Shown: positions 8,829-18,659, counted from the stretch's first letter. The stretch: 64,000 bases of DNA from CAVVST01 sp963750995 (GCA_963750995.1 CAVVST010000005.1:1302001-1366000), one strand, 5' to 3'. Numbers and translations: made by a program. Notes: generated by a model not told the origin, from the sequence alone.

Positions 8829-9965
8829 ATGCAAGTGGTAGAGACACCCAAGGCACTCATGGCCGTCCCGTTCGTGGATCTGCGCGCCCAGTACGAGTCG
8901 ATCAAAACCGAGGTCGACGCAGCCATTGCGGACGTGCTCAACAAGACCGCCTTTGTCGGAGGGCCGTACGTCAAGCAGTTCGAGGAGGCGTTTGCCCGTT
9001 ACTGCGGAGTGACACAGTGCGTTGGCGTGGCCAACGGCACCGACGCCCTCTTCATTGCGCTGAGGACTCTCGGGATCGGTCCTGGCGATGAAGTGATCAC
9101 CGTCGCCAACAGCTTCGTTGCGACGTCTGAAGCGATCAAGATGGCCGGGGCGCAGGTCGTGTTCGTCGACTGCAACCCGAAGACCTACAACATCGACGTC
9201 ACCCAGATCGAAGCGAAGATCACCGCGCGCACCAAGGCGATCATTCCGGTGCATCTGTACGGCCAGCCCGCGGACATGGATGCCATTCTCGCAATCGCCA
9301 AGAAGCACGACCTTCGCGTGATTGGCGACGCTGCCCAGGCCCACGGCGCCGTCTACCGGGGCGATCCGATTGCGACGCTGGCCGACATCACGTGCTTCAG
9401 CTTCTATCCCGGGAAGAACCTCGGAGCCTACGGCGACGCCGGCGCGCTCGTCACCAACAACGGGGAATGGGCGTCGACGGCGAGGATGCTGGCCAACCAC
9501 GGCCGGACGAAGAAGTACGACCATGACCTCGAAGGCGTGAACAGCCGGCTGGACGGCATCCAGGCGGCGATCCTCAGCGTGAAGCTGCGATATCTCGAGC
9601 AGTGGACGGAGAGCCGGCGCGCCAATGCCTACCGCTACAACGCCGCCCTCAAAGGGACAGGTGTGGGCACGCCCGAGGAACTCGATAGCGTGCGGGCGGT
9701 CTACCACCTGTACGTGGTGCGGGTGCCGGCTGAGCGCCGCGAGCGGTTTCAGGAGGCGCTGAAGGAAGCCGGCATCGACACGGGAATCCACTATCCCATC
9801 GCCTTGCCGTTCCTCAACGCCTACCGATACCTCGGTCACACCGAACAGGATTTCCCCGTCGCGCTGAAAGCATCGCAGGAGATCGTGTCCCTGCCGATGT
9901 TCCCGGAGCTCTCGGTCGAGCAGACGGACTACATCGTCGGCAAGATCCGTGAGTTCGGCCTGTAG
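8829..9965 (+). CDS. DegT/DnrJ/EryC1/StrS aminotransferase (WbpE-like)
   Basis: PLP-dependent sugar aminotransferase, 378 aa from ATG 8829 with GAAAGG upstream. Seen: N-terminal VPFVDLRAQYESIKTEVDAA, GVANGTDALFIALRTLGIGPG, the aspartate region IGDAAQAHGA, and the PLP lysine in CFSFYPGKNLGAYGDAGALV. Length is normal. It probably transaminates the 3-keto sugar made by the coupled oxidoreductase, with the acyltransferase just upstream acetylating the product (WbpB-E-D logic from Pseudomonas and Bordetella). Confidence 0.92.
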   Translation: MQVVETPKALMAVPFVDLRAQYESIKTEVDAAIADVLNKTAFVGGPYVKQFEEAFARYCGVTQCVGVANGTDALFIALRTLGIGPGDEVITVANSFVATSEAIKMAGAQVVFVDCNPKTYNIDVTQIEAKITARTKAIIPVHLYGQPADMDAILAIAKKHDLRVIGDAAQAHGAVYRGDPIATLADITCFSFYPGKNLGAYGDAGALVTNNGEWASTARMLANHGRTKKYDHDLEGVNSRLDGIQAAILSVKLRYLEQWTESRRANAYRYNAALKGTGVGTPEELDSVRAVYHLYVVRVPAERRERFQEALKEAGIDTGIHYPIALPFLNAYRYLGHTEQDFPVALKASQEIVSLPMFPELSVEQTDYIVGKIREFGL

Positions 9966-9990
9966 TCGGCCGAGCCGATCTGAAGTCGCG

Positions 9991-10905
9991 ATGAATTACG
10001 TCCTCATTACCGCCGCACGAAACGAACAGTCCGTGATTGCGCACACCCTCGCATCGGTCGTCAGCCAGACTCGGTTGCCGGCACGGTGGGTCATCGTCGA
10101 CGACGGTTCCGAAGACGGGACCGCGGAGATCGTCGCCGAGTATGCCCGGGCGCACCCATGGATCGAACTGGTTCGACGGCCGCCGCGCCCGCAGCGGAGC
10201 TTCGCGGGCAAGGCGCATTCGGTCAACGCGGGGCTCGACCGGGTACAGGGGCTCGACTTCGAGGTGATGGGGAACCTGGACGCGGACGTGTCTTTCGAGC
10301 CTGGCTACATGCAGTTCCTGATGGAGAAGTTCGCTGCGAACGCCGAGCTCGGCGTGGCGGGCACGCCGTTCACCGAGGCTGGGGGCTACGACTCCACGAA
10401 GGACAGTTTCGAGGGCCAGCATTATGTCGCTGGCCCGTGCCAGCTGTTTCGCTACCAGTGCTTCCGCGATATCGGCGGGTACGTCCCCAACCCCGCCGGC
10501 GGCGTGGACTGGATTGCCGTGATGACGGCGCGCATGAAGGGGTGGCGGGTGCAGTGCTTCCCCGAAAAGCGGTTTCATCATCACCGGTCGATGGGGACCG
10601 CCGGGCGCGGACCGCTCGCCGCGCTCTTCTCCTACGGCGAGAAAGACTACTACCTGGGGGGATCACCGGTCTGGCAACTGTTCCGCGTCACGTATCGGAT
10701 GGCCAAGAGACCGTTCGTGACCGGAGGCCTGGCGCTGCTGTTCGGATACACCTGGGCGGCCGTGCGGCGCGTGAGGCGACCGGTGACGCCGGAGCTGATG
10801 CGCTTTCACCGGCAGGATCAGATGCGAAAACTCGGGACCATTCTGCGCACTCTCCTCAGGCTCAAACGGGTTGAAAACTTCTCGCTCGGGACGGAGGCTC
10901 GCTAG
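9991..10905 (+). CDS. Glycosyltransferase family 2
   Basis: 304-aa GT-A enzyme. It starts MNYVLITAARNEQSVIAHTL, followed by VIVDDGSEDGTAEIV and the DxD-type site NLDADVSFEPGYM, then GGVDWIAVMTARMKGW. A hydrophobic stretch (VTGGLALLFGYTWAAV) near the C-terminus may tether it to the membrane. ATG 9991 chosen because homologues begin at this beta-strand. It lies 2 bases before the next gene, so the two are likely cotranscribed. Confidence 0.88.
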   Translation: MNYVLITAARNEQSVIAHTLASVVSQTRLPARWVIVDDGSEDGTAEIVAEYARAHPWIELVRRPPRPQRSFAGKAHSVNAGLDRVQGLDFEVMGNLDADVSFEPGYMQFLMEKFAANAELGVAGTPFTEAGGYDSTKDSFEGQHYVAGPCQLFRYQCFRDIGGYVPNPAGGVDWIAVMTARMKGWRVQCFPEKRFHHHRSMGTAGRGPLAALFSYGEKDYYLGGSPVWQLFRVTYRMAKRPFVTGGLALLFGYTWAAVRRVRRPVTPELMRFHRQDQMRKLGTILRTLLRLKRVENFSLGTEAR

Positions 10906-10907
10906 CG

Positions 10908-12176
10908 ATGCCGATGCTGACCGAGGAGGATCGGACCAACGCCCGCGCCGATACCGTAGGTCAGGTCCTGGCAGATTTCGTCCGCTGGCTCGAGGGCTTC
11001 GGAGAAACCTCGCTCGATCACCAGACGTTCTTTTCCGGTCGCGTGGGAGGGTTCGCGAAAGAGCTGTACTATCGGCGGCCGACACTCGGAATGGCCGCCG
11101 TGGCACCGATCATCGCCTGCGAGGCGCTGGTCCCGTCGGCGCGCCGTTTTTTCGACGGCCCGACGCGTTTTCCCATCGCGGATGCGCACTATGCGATGGG
11201 CTTTGCGTTCCTTTACGCAACGACGTCCAACCCGGACGACTATCGCAAGGCGACGCACTTCCTCAGTGCGCTCGAAAAGTCGCGCTGCCCGGGCTTTGGC
11301 GAGTACTGCTGGGGCTACCCCTTCGACTGGGTCACGCGAAACGGGACGATCCGGAAGCAGACTCCGTTGATCACGACGACCCCGTACGCCTACGAGGCCT
11401 TCCTGCAGCTCTTTATGCTCGACCTGCGGCAAGGGTGGTTGCAGGTGTTGAGGTCAATCGCGCGCCACGCCGCGCTCGACATCAAGGACTACCCCACGTC
11501 GGACTCTGCCAGCAGCTGCTCTTACACGCCGTACGATACCGGGGGCGTGATCAACGCGGCCGCGTACCGGGCATTCCTGCTGACCAGCGCTTCACAGCTG
11601 TTCGGGAACGACCATTACCGGAAAACCGCGGACCGCAACGTGCGATTCGTCCTGGACAACCAGAATCCGGACGGCTCCTGGTACTACGCGGTCGATGGCG
11701 TCCGCGACTTCGTCGACCACTTCCACACCTGTTTTGTGATGAAAGCGCTCGCGAAGATCCATGCGCTTACCGGTGACGAGGCCATTCTCGAGGCCTTGTC
11801 GCGGGGCATCAAGTACTACCTCGCCAACCTGTTCGATGACGACGGCCTGCCGAAGCCTTTCTCGCGCGCGCCGCGTCTGACGGTCTACCGGCGAGAGCTG
11901 TACGACTGCGCCGAGTCAATCAATCTCTGCCTTCTGCTGCGGGACCGGTTCCCCGAGTGCGAGACGACGCTGGAGACGGTAGTGGCCGGCATCGTCAAGG
12001 GCTGGGTCAAGCCCGACGGTTCGTTTCGGTCGCGCCAGCTGTTCATCGGCTGGGACAACGTGCCGATGCACCGGTGGGCCCAGTCCCAGATGTTCCGCAG
12101 CCTTGCGTTCTACTACCGCGAAATGCGGAAGCCGGAACTTGCGTCGATACGCGCCGTTCGTCAGCCGATTCACTGA
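10908..12176 (+). CDS. Uncharacterised alpha/alpha-toroid-like protein of EPS loci
   Basis: 422 aa, no signal peptide. I do not recognise a characterised family. Helix-rich sequence with repeated aromatic and glycine motifs (GFGEYCWGYPFDW, NQNPDGSWYYAVDGVRDFVD, DHFHTCFVMKALAKI, GWVKPDGSFRSRQLF) resembles the (alpha/alpha)6-barrel folds of terpenoid-cyclase-like and six-hairpin glycosidase proteins, in particular the QxPDGSW-type motif. Conserved-looking acidic and histidine residues in DFVDHFHTCF may mark an active site. Position between a glycosyltransferase and an asparagine synthetase suggests a role in glycan modification; substrate unknown. Confidence 0.6.
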   Translation: MPMLTEEDRTNARADTVGQVLADFVRWLEGFGETSLDHQTFFSGRVGGFAKELYYRRPTLGMAAVAPIIACEALVPSARRFFDGPTRFPIADAHYAMGFAFLYATTSNPDDYRKATHFLSALEKSRCPGFGEYCWGYPFDWVTRNGTIRKQTPLITTTPYAYEAFLQLFMLDLRQGWLQVLRSIARHAALDIKDYPTSDSASSCSYTPYDTGGVINAAAYRAFLLTSASQLFGNDHYRKTADRNVRFVLDNQNPDGSWYYAVDGVRDFVDHFHTCFVMKALAKIHALTGDEAILEALSRGIKYYLANLFDDDGLPKPFSRAPRLTVYRRELYDCAESINLCLLLRDRFPECETTLETVVAGIVKGWVKPDGSFRSRQLFIGWDNVPMHRWAQSQMFRSLAFYYREMRKPELASIRAVRQPIH

Positions 12177-12187
12177 AGGAGACCTCG

Positions 12188-14080
12188 ATGTGTGGAATCG
12201 CCGGCCAGTTCGATTACGCCCGCAATCGACCGATTGATCCGGGCGTGATCCATCGCATGGCCGACTCGATCGCGCATCGAGGACCCGATGACGCGGGCTA
12301 TCTGATTTCCGGTTCGCTTGGGCTCGGCTTCCGCCGCCTCTCGATCATCGATCTGGCCGGCGGGCATCAACCGATGTCCGATGCCGGGAAGAGCGTGTGG
12401 ATCATTTTCAACGGCGAGATCTACAACTTCAAGGAGTTACGCGCAGAACTGGAGCAGCGCGGCCATCAGTTCCAGACCCGTTCAGACACCGAGGTCATCA
12501 TCCACGGGTACAAGGAGTGGGGCACCGACGTACTGGGTCGCCTCAACGGCATGTTCGGTCTGGCGATCTGGGACGCCCGGCGGGAGCGGCTGGTGGTCGC
12601 GCGTGATGCCATGGGGATCAAGCCGGTGTACTTCACCGACGCCGGGGGCCGGCTGGCGTTTGGATCGGAGATCCGCGCGGTGCTCGCTGCCGACGAATCG
12701 ACGCCCGAGGTGGATCCGGTTGCGTTCAACCTGTTCCTGAAGTTTCGGTACACGCCGGCGCCGATGACGGTCTTCCGCGGCATCCGGAAGCTTGCGCCGG
12801 GGACCATGCTCGTCGCCGAGAACGGCTCGTGCCGCGAGGAGCGTTGGTACAACTACACGCCCGTCCCCTTCGCAAGTGCGAAGGACGACCGCGAGGCGAC
12901 CGCGGAGCTGCTCGATCTCTACAAGGGGGCGGTCAAACGCCACCTCCTCAGCGACGTCCCCGTCGGCATCCTGCTCAGCGGCGGGCTCGACTCGGGACTG
13001 CTCCTCGCGTTGATGAACGACCACGGCCGCGAATGGCCGGCCTACACCGTGGGATACGGTGAGACGTTCGCGGACGACGAGTTGAGCGACGCGGCGGAGA
13101 CCGCCGCCCTGCTCGGCGCCCGTCACATCCCGGTTCATCTCGACCGGAGGGAGTTCGAACGGTCGCTCCCGAAGATCGTGGGTTACCTGGAGGAACCGAT
13201 CACCTCGTCGTCCATCGTGCCGATGTACTTCGTCTGCCAGCGCGCCCGCGCCGATGTAAAGGTGGCGCTGATCGGGCAGGGGCCCGACGAGCTGTTCTGC
13301 GGCTACAAGCGGCATGTCGGCGTCCGCTACGGCGGGACCTGGCGCAGCCTGCCTCCGGCGATCCGCGGGTTGATTCGAGAGGCGGTCAACCGCCTGCCGC
13401 GCAACGAAACACTGAAGCGCGGGGTGTATTCGCTGGGAATCGATGATCGCCTCCAGCGGTATCAGCACGTGTTCGCGCTGGCTTCCGAGGAAACGATTGG
13501 CGGGCTGTTCCGGGACGGCCTGCTGCCACGGGAGCCGCGCGAGACGGTTGCGTACTGGTCTTCCCTGCTGCCGCAGATGGAGCACCTCGATGATCTCTCG
13601 GGCTTCCAGCTGCTCGAGATCCGGTCGTCGCTGCCCGATGAACTGCTGATGTTTGCGGACAAGCTGTCGATGGCTCACGGCCTCGAGGCGCGGGTTCCGT
13701 ATCTCGATCGGACGGTCGTGGAATTTGCCCAGCGCCTGGATACCAGCATGAAGATCCGGAAGGGTAAAGGGAAATGGCTGCACCGTGAAGTCTGCCGCCA
13801 GTACCTGCACCCGGCGATTCTTTCCCGCAAGAAGCGCGGGTTTGCCGTGAACGTGGTTGACGACTGGTTCCACGCCTCACTCAAGGGGGCCTTGCCCGAG
13901 ATGCTTCTCGACAGCGGATCGCTGATCTACGGCCTGCTCGAACCGCACGCCGTCACGCGGCTGCTGGACGAGCACCGGTCTGGCCGACAGGACAACCACA
14001 AGCTGCTCTTCAGCCTGGTCATGTTCGAACAATGGTTGCGGGGAACGCGAGTACCGCAGCCGGCGCACGCATCGCTCTAG
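12188..14080 (+). CDS. asnB: Asparagine synthetase (glutamine-hydrolysing) family amidotransferase
   Basis: 630 aa from ATG 12188 with GGAGACC upstream. The N-terminal class II glutaminase is intact: MCGIAGQFD supplies the Cys2 nucleophile, with GPDDAGY and IIFNGEIYNFKELR. The synthetase half has the PPi-loop SGGLDSGLLLALM, then GQGPDELFCGYKRHVG and FADKLSMAHGLEARVPYLDR. In EPS and O-antigen loci such enzymes (WbpS type) amidate uronic-acid carboxylates instead of aspartate, which fits the uronic-acid genes in this window. Housekeeping asparagine synthesis remains possible. Confidence 0.88.
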   Translation: MCGIAGQFDYARNRPIDPGVIHRMADSIAHRGPDDAGYLISGSLGLGFRRLSIIDLAGGHQPMSDAGKSVWIIFNGEIYNFKELRAELEQRGHQFQTRSDTEVIIHGYKEWGTDVLGRLNGMFGLAIWDARRERLVVARDAMGIKPVYFTDAGGRLAFGSEIRAVLAADESTPEVDPVAFNLFLKFRYTPAPMTVFRGIRKLAPGTMLVAENGSCREERWYNYTPVPFASAKDDREATAELLDLYKGAVKRHLLSDVPVGILLSGGLDSGLLLALMNDHGREWPAYTVGYGETFADDELSDAAETAALLGARHIPVHLDRREFERSLPKIVGYLEEPITSSSIVPMYFVCQRARADVKVALIGQGPDELFCGYKRHVGVRYGGTWRSLPPAIRGLIREAVNRLPRNETLKRGVYSLGIDDRLQRYQHVFALASEETIGGLFRDGLLPREPRETVAYWSSLLPQMEHLDDLSGFQLLEIRSSLPDELLMFADKLSMAHGLEARVPYLDRTVVEFAQRLDTSMKIRKGKGKWLHREVCRQYLHPAILSRKKRGFAVNVVDDWFHASLKGALPEMLLDSGSLIYGLLEPHAVTRLLDEHRSGRQDNHKLLFSLVMFEQWLRGTRVPQPAHASL

Positions 14081-14100
14081 CCCGAGACTGATCAGGCCAA

Positions 14101-15048
14101 ATGTCACACACCATGTCGCTTCCGGATCGTGCCGCGCTCAGATTGTTCACCAAGGACACCTTGATCAAGGGCCAGCCAAGCCAGATCGAGTGTGTCGAGA
14201 TCCTGGGTCAGACGTACTCCATTACGCGAGGCCCCCTCACGGTCATCAGCCTTGAAGATGAATGGTACGAAGACCTGCCGGATCCTGAGGCCGTGATCGC
14301 GATACTCAAGGACCAACGCGCCTTCGTACCGGACCTGTTTACGTTCTGGCAACGATTGCCCGACCTCGAGCCCCGTTATTCCTTCCACTGTGAGTGGAAC
14401 GAGATCGCGGTGTTGCCGGCGAACTACGATCACTGGTGGAACCATCAGATCAAGTCGCGGGTAAGAAGCCTGGTTCGAAAGTCGGAGAAGGAAGGCGTCG
14501 TGGTGCGGGAAACCAGCTACGACGACGACTTCGTGCGGGGCATGACCGCGATCTTCAACGAGGCGCCGGTGCGGCAGGGCCGGCGCTTCTGGCACTACGG
14601 CAAGAGTTTCGAGATGGTGAAGCGTCAGTTTTCGCGCTACGTGCACCGCGAGCACATGATCGGCGCGTACTACCGTGACGAGATGATCGGCCTGATCATG
14701 CTGGGCAACGCCGGCCGGTTCGGAATCACCGGTCAGATCATTTCCAGCATCAAGCACCGGGACAAGGCGACCAACAACGCGCTCATCGCCAAGGCCGTTG
14801 AGGTCTGCGAGAAGGCCGGATTGGAGCACCTCGTCTACCTGTTCTGGAGCGACGATTCGTTGAGCGAGTTCAAACGCCGCTGCGGCTTCGAGCGCACGCG
14901 GGTGCCGCGCTACTACGTGCCCCTTACGACAGCAGGCAGGCTCGGATTGCAGGTGGGCGCTCACAGGGGATGGAGTGCCATGCTGCCGGCCAGCGTCAAG
15001 GCTCCCCTCAAGCGGCTTCGGGCGTCGTGGTACGAATCTCGGCAATAG
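14101..15048 (+). CDS. GNAT/FemAB-like acyltransferase
   Basis: 315 aa. The C-terminal half shows a GNAT-fold pattern: HREHMIGAYYRDEMIGLIML, then SSIKHRDKATNNALIAKAVE, then EHLVYLFWSDDSLSEFKRRC ahead of CGFERTRVPRYYVPL. The N-terminal half (YSFHCEWNEIAVLPANYDHW, KSRVRSLVRKSEKEGVVVRE) has the basic helix typical of FemAB-like proteins of EPS clusters. Probably transfers an acyl or aminoacyl group to a sugar intermediate. It lies between two asparagine-synthetase-like genes, so amide or amino-acid decoration is a reasonable guess. Confidence 0.7.
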   Translation: MSHTMSLPDRAALRLFTKDTLIKGQPSQIECVEILGQTYSITRGPLTVISLEDEWYEDLPDPEAVIAILKDQRAFVPDLFTFWQRLPDLEPRYSFHCEWNEIAVLPANYDHWWNHQIKSRVRSLVRKSEKEGVVVRETSYDDDFVRGMTAIFNEAPVRQGRRFWHYGKSFEMVKRQFSRYVHREHMIGAYYRDEMIGLIMLGNAGRFGITGQIISSIKHRDKATNNALIAKAVEVCEKAGLEHLVYLFWSDDSLSEFKRRCGFERTRVPRYYVPLTTAGRLGLQVGAHRGWSAMLPASVKAPLKRLRASWYESRQ

Positions 15049-15079
15049 TGAGCACACTTCCGCCTGAATTCTCTGTGAC

Positions 15080-16891
15080 ATGCCTGGGATAGCCGGAATC
15101 ATCAGCTCGAGGCCCGCGGCCGAGTGTGAGCGCCTGGTGACCGGCATGGTCGCGGCCATGAGCCACGAGCCGTTCTACGAATCCGGGACCTGCAGCGCCC
15201 GGGACATCGGCGTGTATGCCGGCTGGACGGCGCACCCGCGCTCGCTTGCGGCACGCGAATCGGCGGCCGCCAAACCGCCCCACCTGATGTGGGTGCTCGC
15301 TGGCGAGTGTGTCGGTGCGCCAGACGAGACCGACCTCGCCGCGATGTACGCCACGCGTGGCGACAGCTTCGTCCGGGAACTGAACGGGTTGTTCAGCGGG
15401 CTCCTGATCGACCGGGCGCGGGCGCGAGCCGTCCTCTTCAACGATCGATACGGTCTGGAACGCATCTATTTTCACGAGACTGCCAACGCCCTCTACTTCG
15501 CGAGCGAGGCCAAGGCCCTCCTGGCGGTGCTGCCGGGCGCCCGTGCGTTGAACGACGACAGCGTCGCCCAGCTGCTCGCCTTTGGATGCACCCGTGGGCC
15601 GCAGACGTTGTTTCAGGGTGTGAGCCTTCTCGAGGGCGGGTCCTTGTGGACCTTCGATCGCGGCGGGCGTCGCAGACAACGCTACGTCACGCCAGCCTGC
15701 CTGGAAGAGCAGCCGGCCCTGAGCGCAGAGGCGTTCACCGAGGAATTCGCCGCCGCGTTCACCCGCGCGCTTCCCCGCTACGTCGGAGACGGCGTCGGCA
15801 TCGGGGTTTCTCTGACTGCCGGTTTGGACACGCGGATGATCATGTCGTGCCTTCCCGCGACCCGGCACCTCCCTGTGACGTACACGTTCAGCGGCCGGCA
15901 CGAACGCACCCTGGACGAGCGGATCGCCGCCAGAGTCGCCGCGACCTGCGGGCTCGACCATCAAGTTCTCAGAATCGGTTCGGACTTTCTGTCGGACTAC
16001 GGGCGCTACGTTGACAAGACGGTTTTCGTCACCGACGGCTGTTTCGGCGCCACCGGAGCCCATGAGGTGTACCTGAACGCGAAGGCCAGGGAGCTGGCGC
16101 CCATTCGACTGACTGGGAACTTCGGCAGTGAAGTGCTTCGAAGCATGTCCACGTTCAAGCCGCTCGGGTTGGCTCCGCAGCTGTTTCGAGACCAGTTCGG
16201 CCTGATGGTGGCCTCGTCCGCGGGATCGTCACGCCGTGGCGGGGAGCACCCGGTGACGTTCTCGGCTTTCCAGGAGATCCCCTCGAGCCTGTTCGGGAGC
16301 CTCGCCGCTGGACGATCGCAGGTGACGTTTCGCACGCCGTACATGGACAACGACATCGTGTCGTTGGCGTATCGGGCCCCGGCTCAGGCACGACAGTCTC
16401 CGGCGTCGGCGCTTCACCTGATCGGCGGAGGCCAGCGGCGCCTCGGACGGATTCCAACCGACCGCGGCGTTGTCGTTGGCGGCCATGGCGCCGTCCACGC
16501 GCTCCGGAAGCTGTTCGCCGCAGTGACCTTCAAGCTGGACTACATGCACCAGGAGGGCCCGCCTGATTGGCTGTCGTCGCTCGACCCGGCGCTCCGCATC
16601 CTGTCGAGTGTCGGCGTCCTCGGCTCACACAAGTACCTGCCCTACCGACACTGGTTCCGCAACGAGCTGCGCGCGTACGTTCGCGACGTCCTCACCGATC
16701 CGCGCACGCTCGGGTCGCCCTACTGGAGTCGTCCATTCCTGACATCGGCTGCGAGCGATCACGTCGAAGGCCGGAAGAACTACGTTCGAGAGATCAACGC
16801 GGTGTTGACCCTCGAGGCGGTGGACCGACTGATGATCCGTGGAAGCGCATATCCGGCCATGATGGAACGCAGCGAGCTGATCGGCTCATGA
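15080..16891 (+). CDS. Asparagine-synthetase-like protein lacking the glutaminase cysteine
   Basis: 603 aa. The N-terminus reads MPGIAGIISS: Pro replaces the Cys2 nucleophile, so glutamine hydrolysis is not expected. The ATP-pyrophosphatase half has an altered PPi loop, SLTAGLDTRMIMSCL, in place of SGGLDS, followed by VTYTFSGRHERTLDERIAAR. Such Cys-less homologues occur in EPS and lasso-peptide loci, where an ATP-dependent ligation uses another amine donor. With the intact asnB at 12.2 kb it forms a pair of possibly different amidation or ligation activities. ATG 15080; no closely spaced ribosome site is obvious. Confidence 0.82.
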   Translation: MPGIAGIISSRPAAECERLVTGMVAAMSHEPFYESGTCSARDIGVYAGWTAHPRSLAARESAAAKPPHLMWVLAGECVGAPDETDLAAMYATRGDSFVRELNGLFSGLLIDRARARAVLFNDRYGLERIYFHETANALYFASEAKALLAVLPGARALNDDSVAQLLAFGCTRGPQTLFQGVSLLEGGSLWTFDRGGRRRQRYVTPACLEEQPALSAEAFTEEFAAAFTRALPRYVGDGVGIGVSLTAGLDTRMIMSCLPATRHLPVTYTFSGRHERTLDERIAARVAATCGLDHQVLRIGSDFLSDYGRYVDKTVFVTDGCFGATGAHEVYLNAKARELAPIRLTGNFGSEVLRSMSTFKPLGLAPQLFRDQFGLMVASSAGSSRRGGEHPVTFSAFQEIPSSLFGSLAAGRSQVTFRTPYMDNDIVSLAYRAPAQARQSPASALHLIGGGQRRLGRIPTDRGVVVGGHGAVHALRKLFAAVTFKLDYMHQEGPPDWLSSLDPALRILSSVGVLGSHKYLPYRHWFRNELRAYVRDVLTDPRTLGSPYWSRPFLTSAASDHVEGRKNYVREINAVLTLEAVDRLMIRGSAYPAMMERSELIGS

Positions 16892-16952
16892 GCGTCCCGT
16901 GTGAACGCGTCCGACATCAGTCACCCGCCGTGGCCGCGTAGACACGAACGAC

Positions 16953-18368
16953 GTGCCTCCTTACCTTGCGCTGGCGCTTTGCTTCTGTTTGATTCTTGCG
17001 CTCTTCGTGTTGGACCGCCAGTGGCGGCGGGCGATCTCCATTGGCGGGTCGATTCCGATTATCTGGGCCCTTGTCCAGGGTTCGAGGCCGATAACCACGT
17101 GGTTTTCGCCCTCGAGCATCAATTCGCTGGAAGCTGTCTACGAAGGCAGCCCGGTCGATCGCGCGGTTTACCTGGTCCTGATCGCCGCCGGGCTCTGGAT
17201 TCTCCTCGCCAGGCGATTCGATTGGCTTCGGTACGCCTCGACCAACAAATGGATCGTTGTCTTCTTTGGCTACCTCTGCCTCAGTCTGCTGTGGTCCGAC
17301 TACACGTTTATCGCATTCAAGCGGTGGGTCAAGGATCTCGGCAACCTGATCATGATCCTCGTGGTGATGAGCGAAGCGGATCCGATTTCCGCCGGCAAGG
17401 CGCTCTTCATTCGCGCAAGCTACGTGCTGGTTCCGCTCTCCGTCGTCGCGATGAAGTATTTCCCGGAGGTGAGTCGTTACTTCGATCCGTGGGGAAGAGG
17501 TTATTCATCCGCCATCGCCGCCGACAAGAACATGCTGGGCATGACGCTGACGGTCCTCGCCCTTGCTCTGATGTGGGGACTCATTGAGGCGGGCCGCGAG
17601 AAGCCGAATGGCGGAAGGAAGCTTGAAGTCGCCGCTTACGCCATGCTCCTGGGTATGATCGTGTGGCTCCTCAGAGCCGCCGATTGTGCGACCGCGCTGG
17701 CGTGTAGTTCCGTCGGCGCCGCGATACTGGTCATCCTGAGCATGACGAGCGTCAGAAGGACGCTCGCCATATGGGTGACGCTCGGAATCGCAGTGCTGTC
17801 ATTAGCCATGGTGCCGGACGTACGAATGACGGTCCTGGAGCCGATCGTCGGGCTCCTCGGCCGAGAAATTAACTTCACTGGCCGAGACGCCGTCTGGCGG
17901 GCGGTGCTAGCCGAGGACATCAATCCGATCATCGGAACCGGGGCGTACAGCTTCTGGATGGGGGAAAGGATTGAGGTCGGGATTGCCGGTCTCAAAGGCA
18001 CGAACGAAGCCCATAACGCGTATCTCGAGGTTTACCTCAACGTCGGACTCGTGGGACTTGCCTTGTACCTCGTGATGTTGGCGGGGTCGACGAGGCGGGC
18101 CGTGCGGCAGTTGGTTCGCGGCGAGACCGAGGGCGATCGTTTTCGGTTTGCGTTCCTGATTATCACGGTCATGTACGGTGTGACCGAAGCCGTGGTCAGA
18201 CAGAACTTGATATGGCTTGGGCTGCTCCTGGTCGCCTCGCGCTCGCTGCCGGGGATGCAGTCAGTGCTGGCGGGCCAAGTCCCGTCCCCGGTACGCGCGA
18301 AGTACCCTCTTCTCATCCGATGCCGAGCAGAGCACCGAACCCGCTCTGGACCGTCAGGAAGATCCTGA
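16953..18368 (+). CDS. O-antigen polymerase/ligase-like membrane protein (Wzy family)
   Basis: 471-aa integral membrane protein with about ten hydrophobic segments, starting LALALCFCLILALFVL. A larger periplasmic loop near residues 310-350 (INFTGRDAVWRAV, GTGAYSFWMG, NEAHNAYLEVYLNVGLVGL) carries the H-N-x-Y-L-E-(16)-G pattern typical of the Wzy_C/WaaL superfamily. It would polymerise repeat units on the periplasmic face. Start is GTG 16953. The last 40 residues are hydrophilic and arginine-rich. No other polymerase candidate occurs in the window. Confidence 0.85.
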   Translation: MPPYLALALCFCLILALFVLDRQWRRAISIGGSIPIIWALVQGSRPITTWFSPSSINSLEAVYEGSPVDRAVYLVLIAAGLWILLARRFDWLRYASTNKWIVVFFGYLCLSLLWSDYTFIAFKRWVKDLGNLIMILVVMSEADPISAGKALFIRASYVLVPLSVVAMKYFPEVSRYFDPWGRGYSSAIAADKNMLGMTLTVLALALMWGLIEAGREKPNGGRKLEVAAYAMLLGMIVWLLRAADCATALACSSVGAAILVILSMTSVRRTLAIWVTLGIAVLSLAMVPDVRMTVLEPIVGLLGREINFTGRDAVWRAVLAEDINPIIGTGAYSFWMGERIEVGIAGLKGTNEAHNAYLEVYLNVGLVGLALYLVMLAGSTRRAVRQLVRGETEGDRFRFAFLIITVMYGVTEAVVRQNLIWLGLLLVASRSLPGMQSVLAGQVPSPVRAKYPLLIRCRAEHRTRSGPSGRS

Positions 18369-18595
18369 CGCCGCAGGCAGACGCCAAACGGCTTCCGCCA
18401 AGCTTCGTGAGCCAGGCGCTGCCACGCGAGCGAGGATGACTCCCTGAGTTGAGTCTGACAATGAGCGGACTTTTGTCATGAGCAATCGGCCCTCGATAGA
18501 TCCCATGTCGGCGGTCTGGCTCCGTTTGTCTGTGCTTCTGACCCCAACCTACTGATCTACGAAGGGATAGAAGAAGGATTCTTTTTGCCTGGTTC

Positions 18596-18610
18596 GGGCG
18601 CCATCCTTGC
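18596..18610 (+). promoter_or_regulatory. Candidate sigma-54 -24/-12 element (weak)
   Basis: GGGCGCCATCCTTGC: GG-N10-GC spacing with TTGC at -12; two departures from TGGCAC at -24. It lies about 100 bases upstream of the GT2-GtrA start. Confidence 0.3.
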
Positions 18611-18659
18611 AGCCCTGCGAAAAGCTCGGATATCGCCTCGCCAATCGGGGGTGGCCCAC

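Noticed and set aside
12482..13873. Long antisense open frame (463 codons) opposite asnB
   Set aside because: Arginine/proline/histidine-rich shadow of a well-conserved gene; no family motif.
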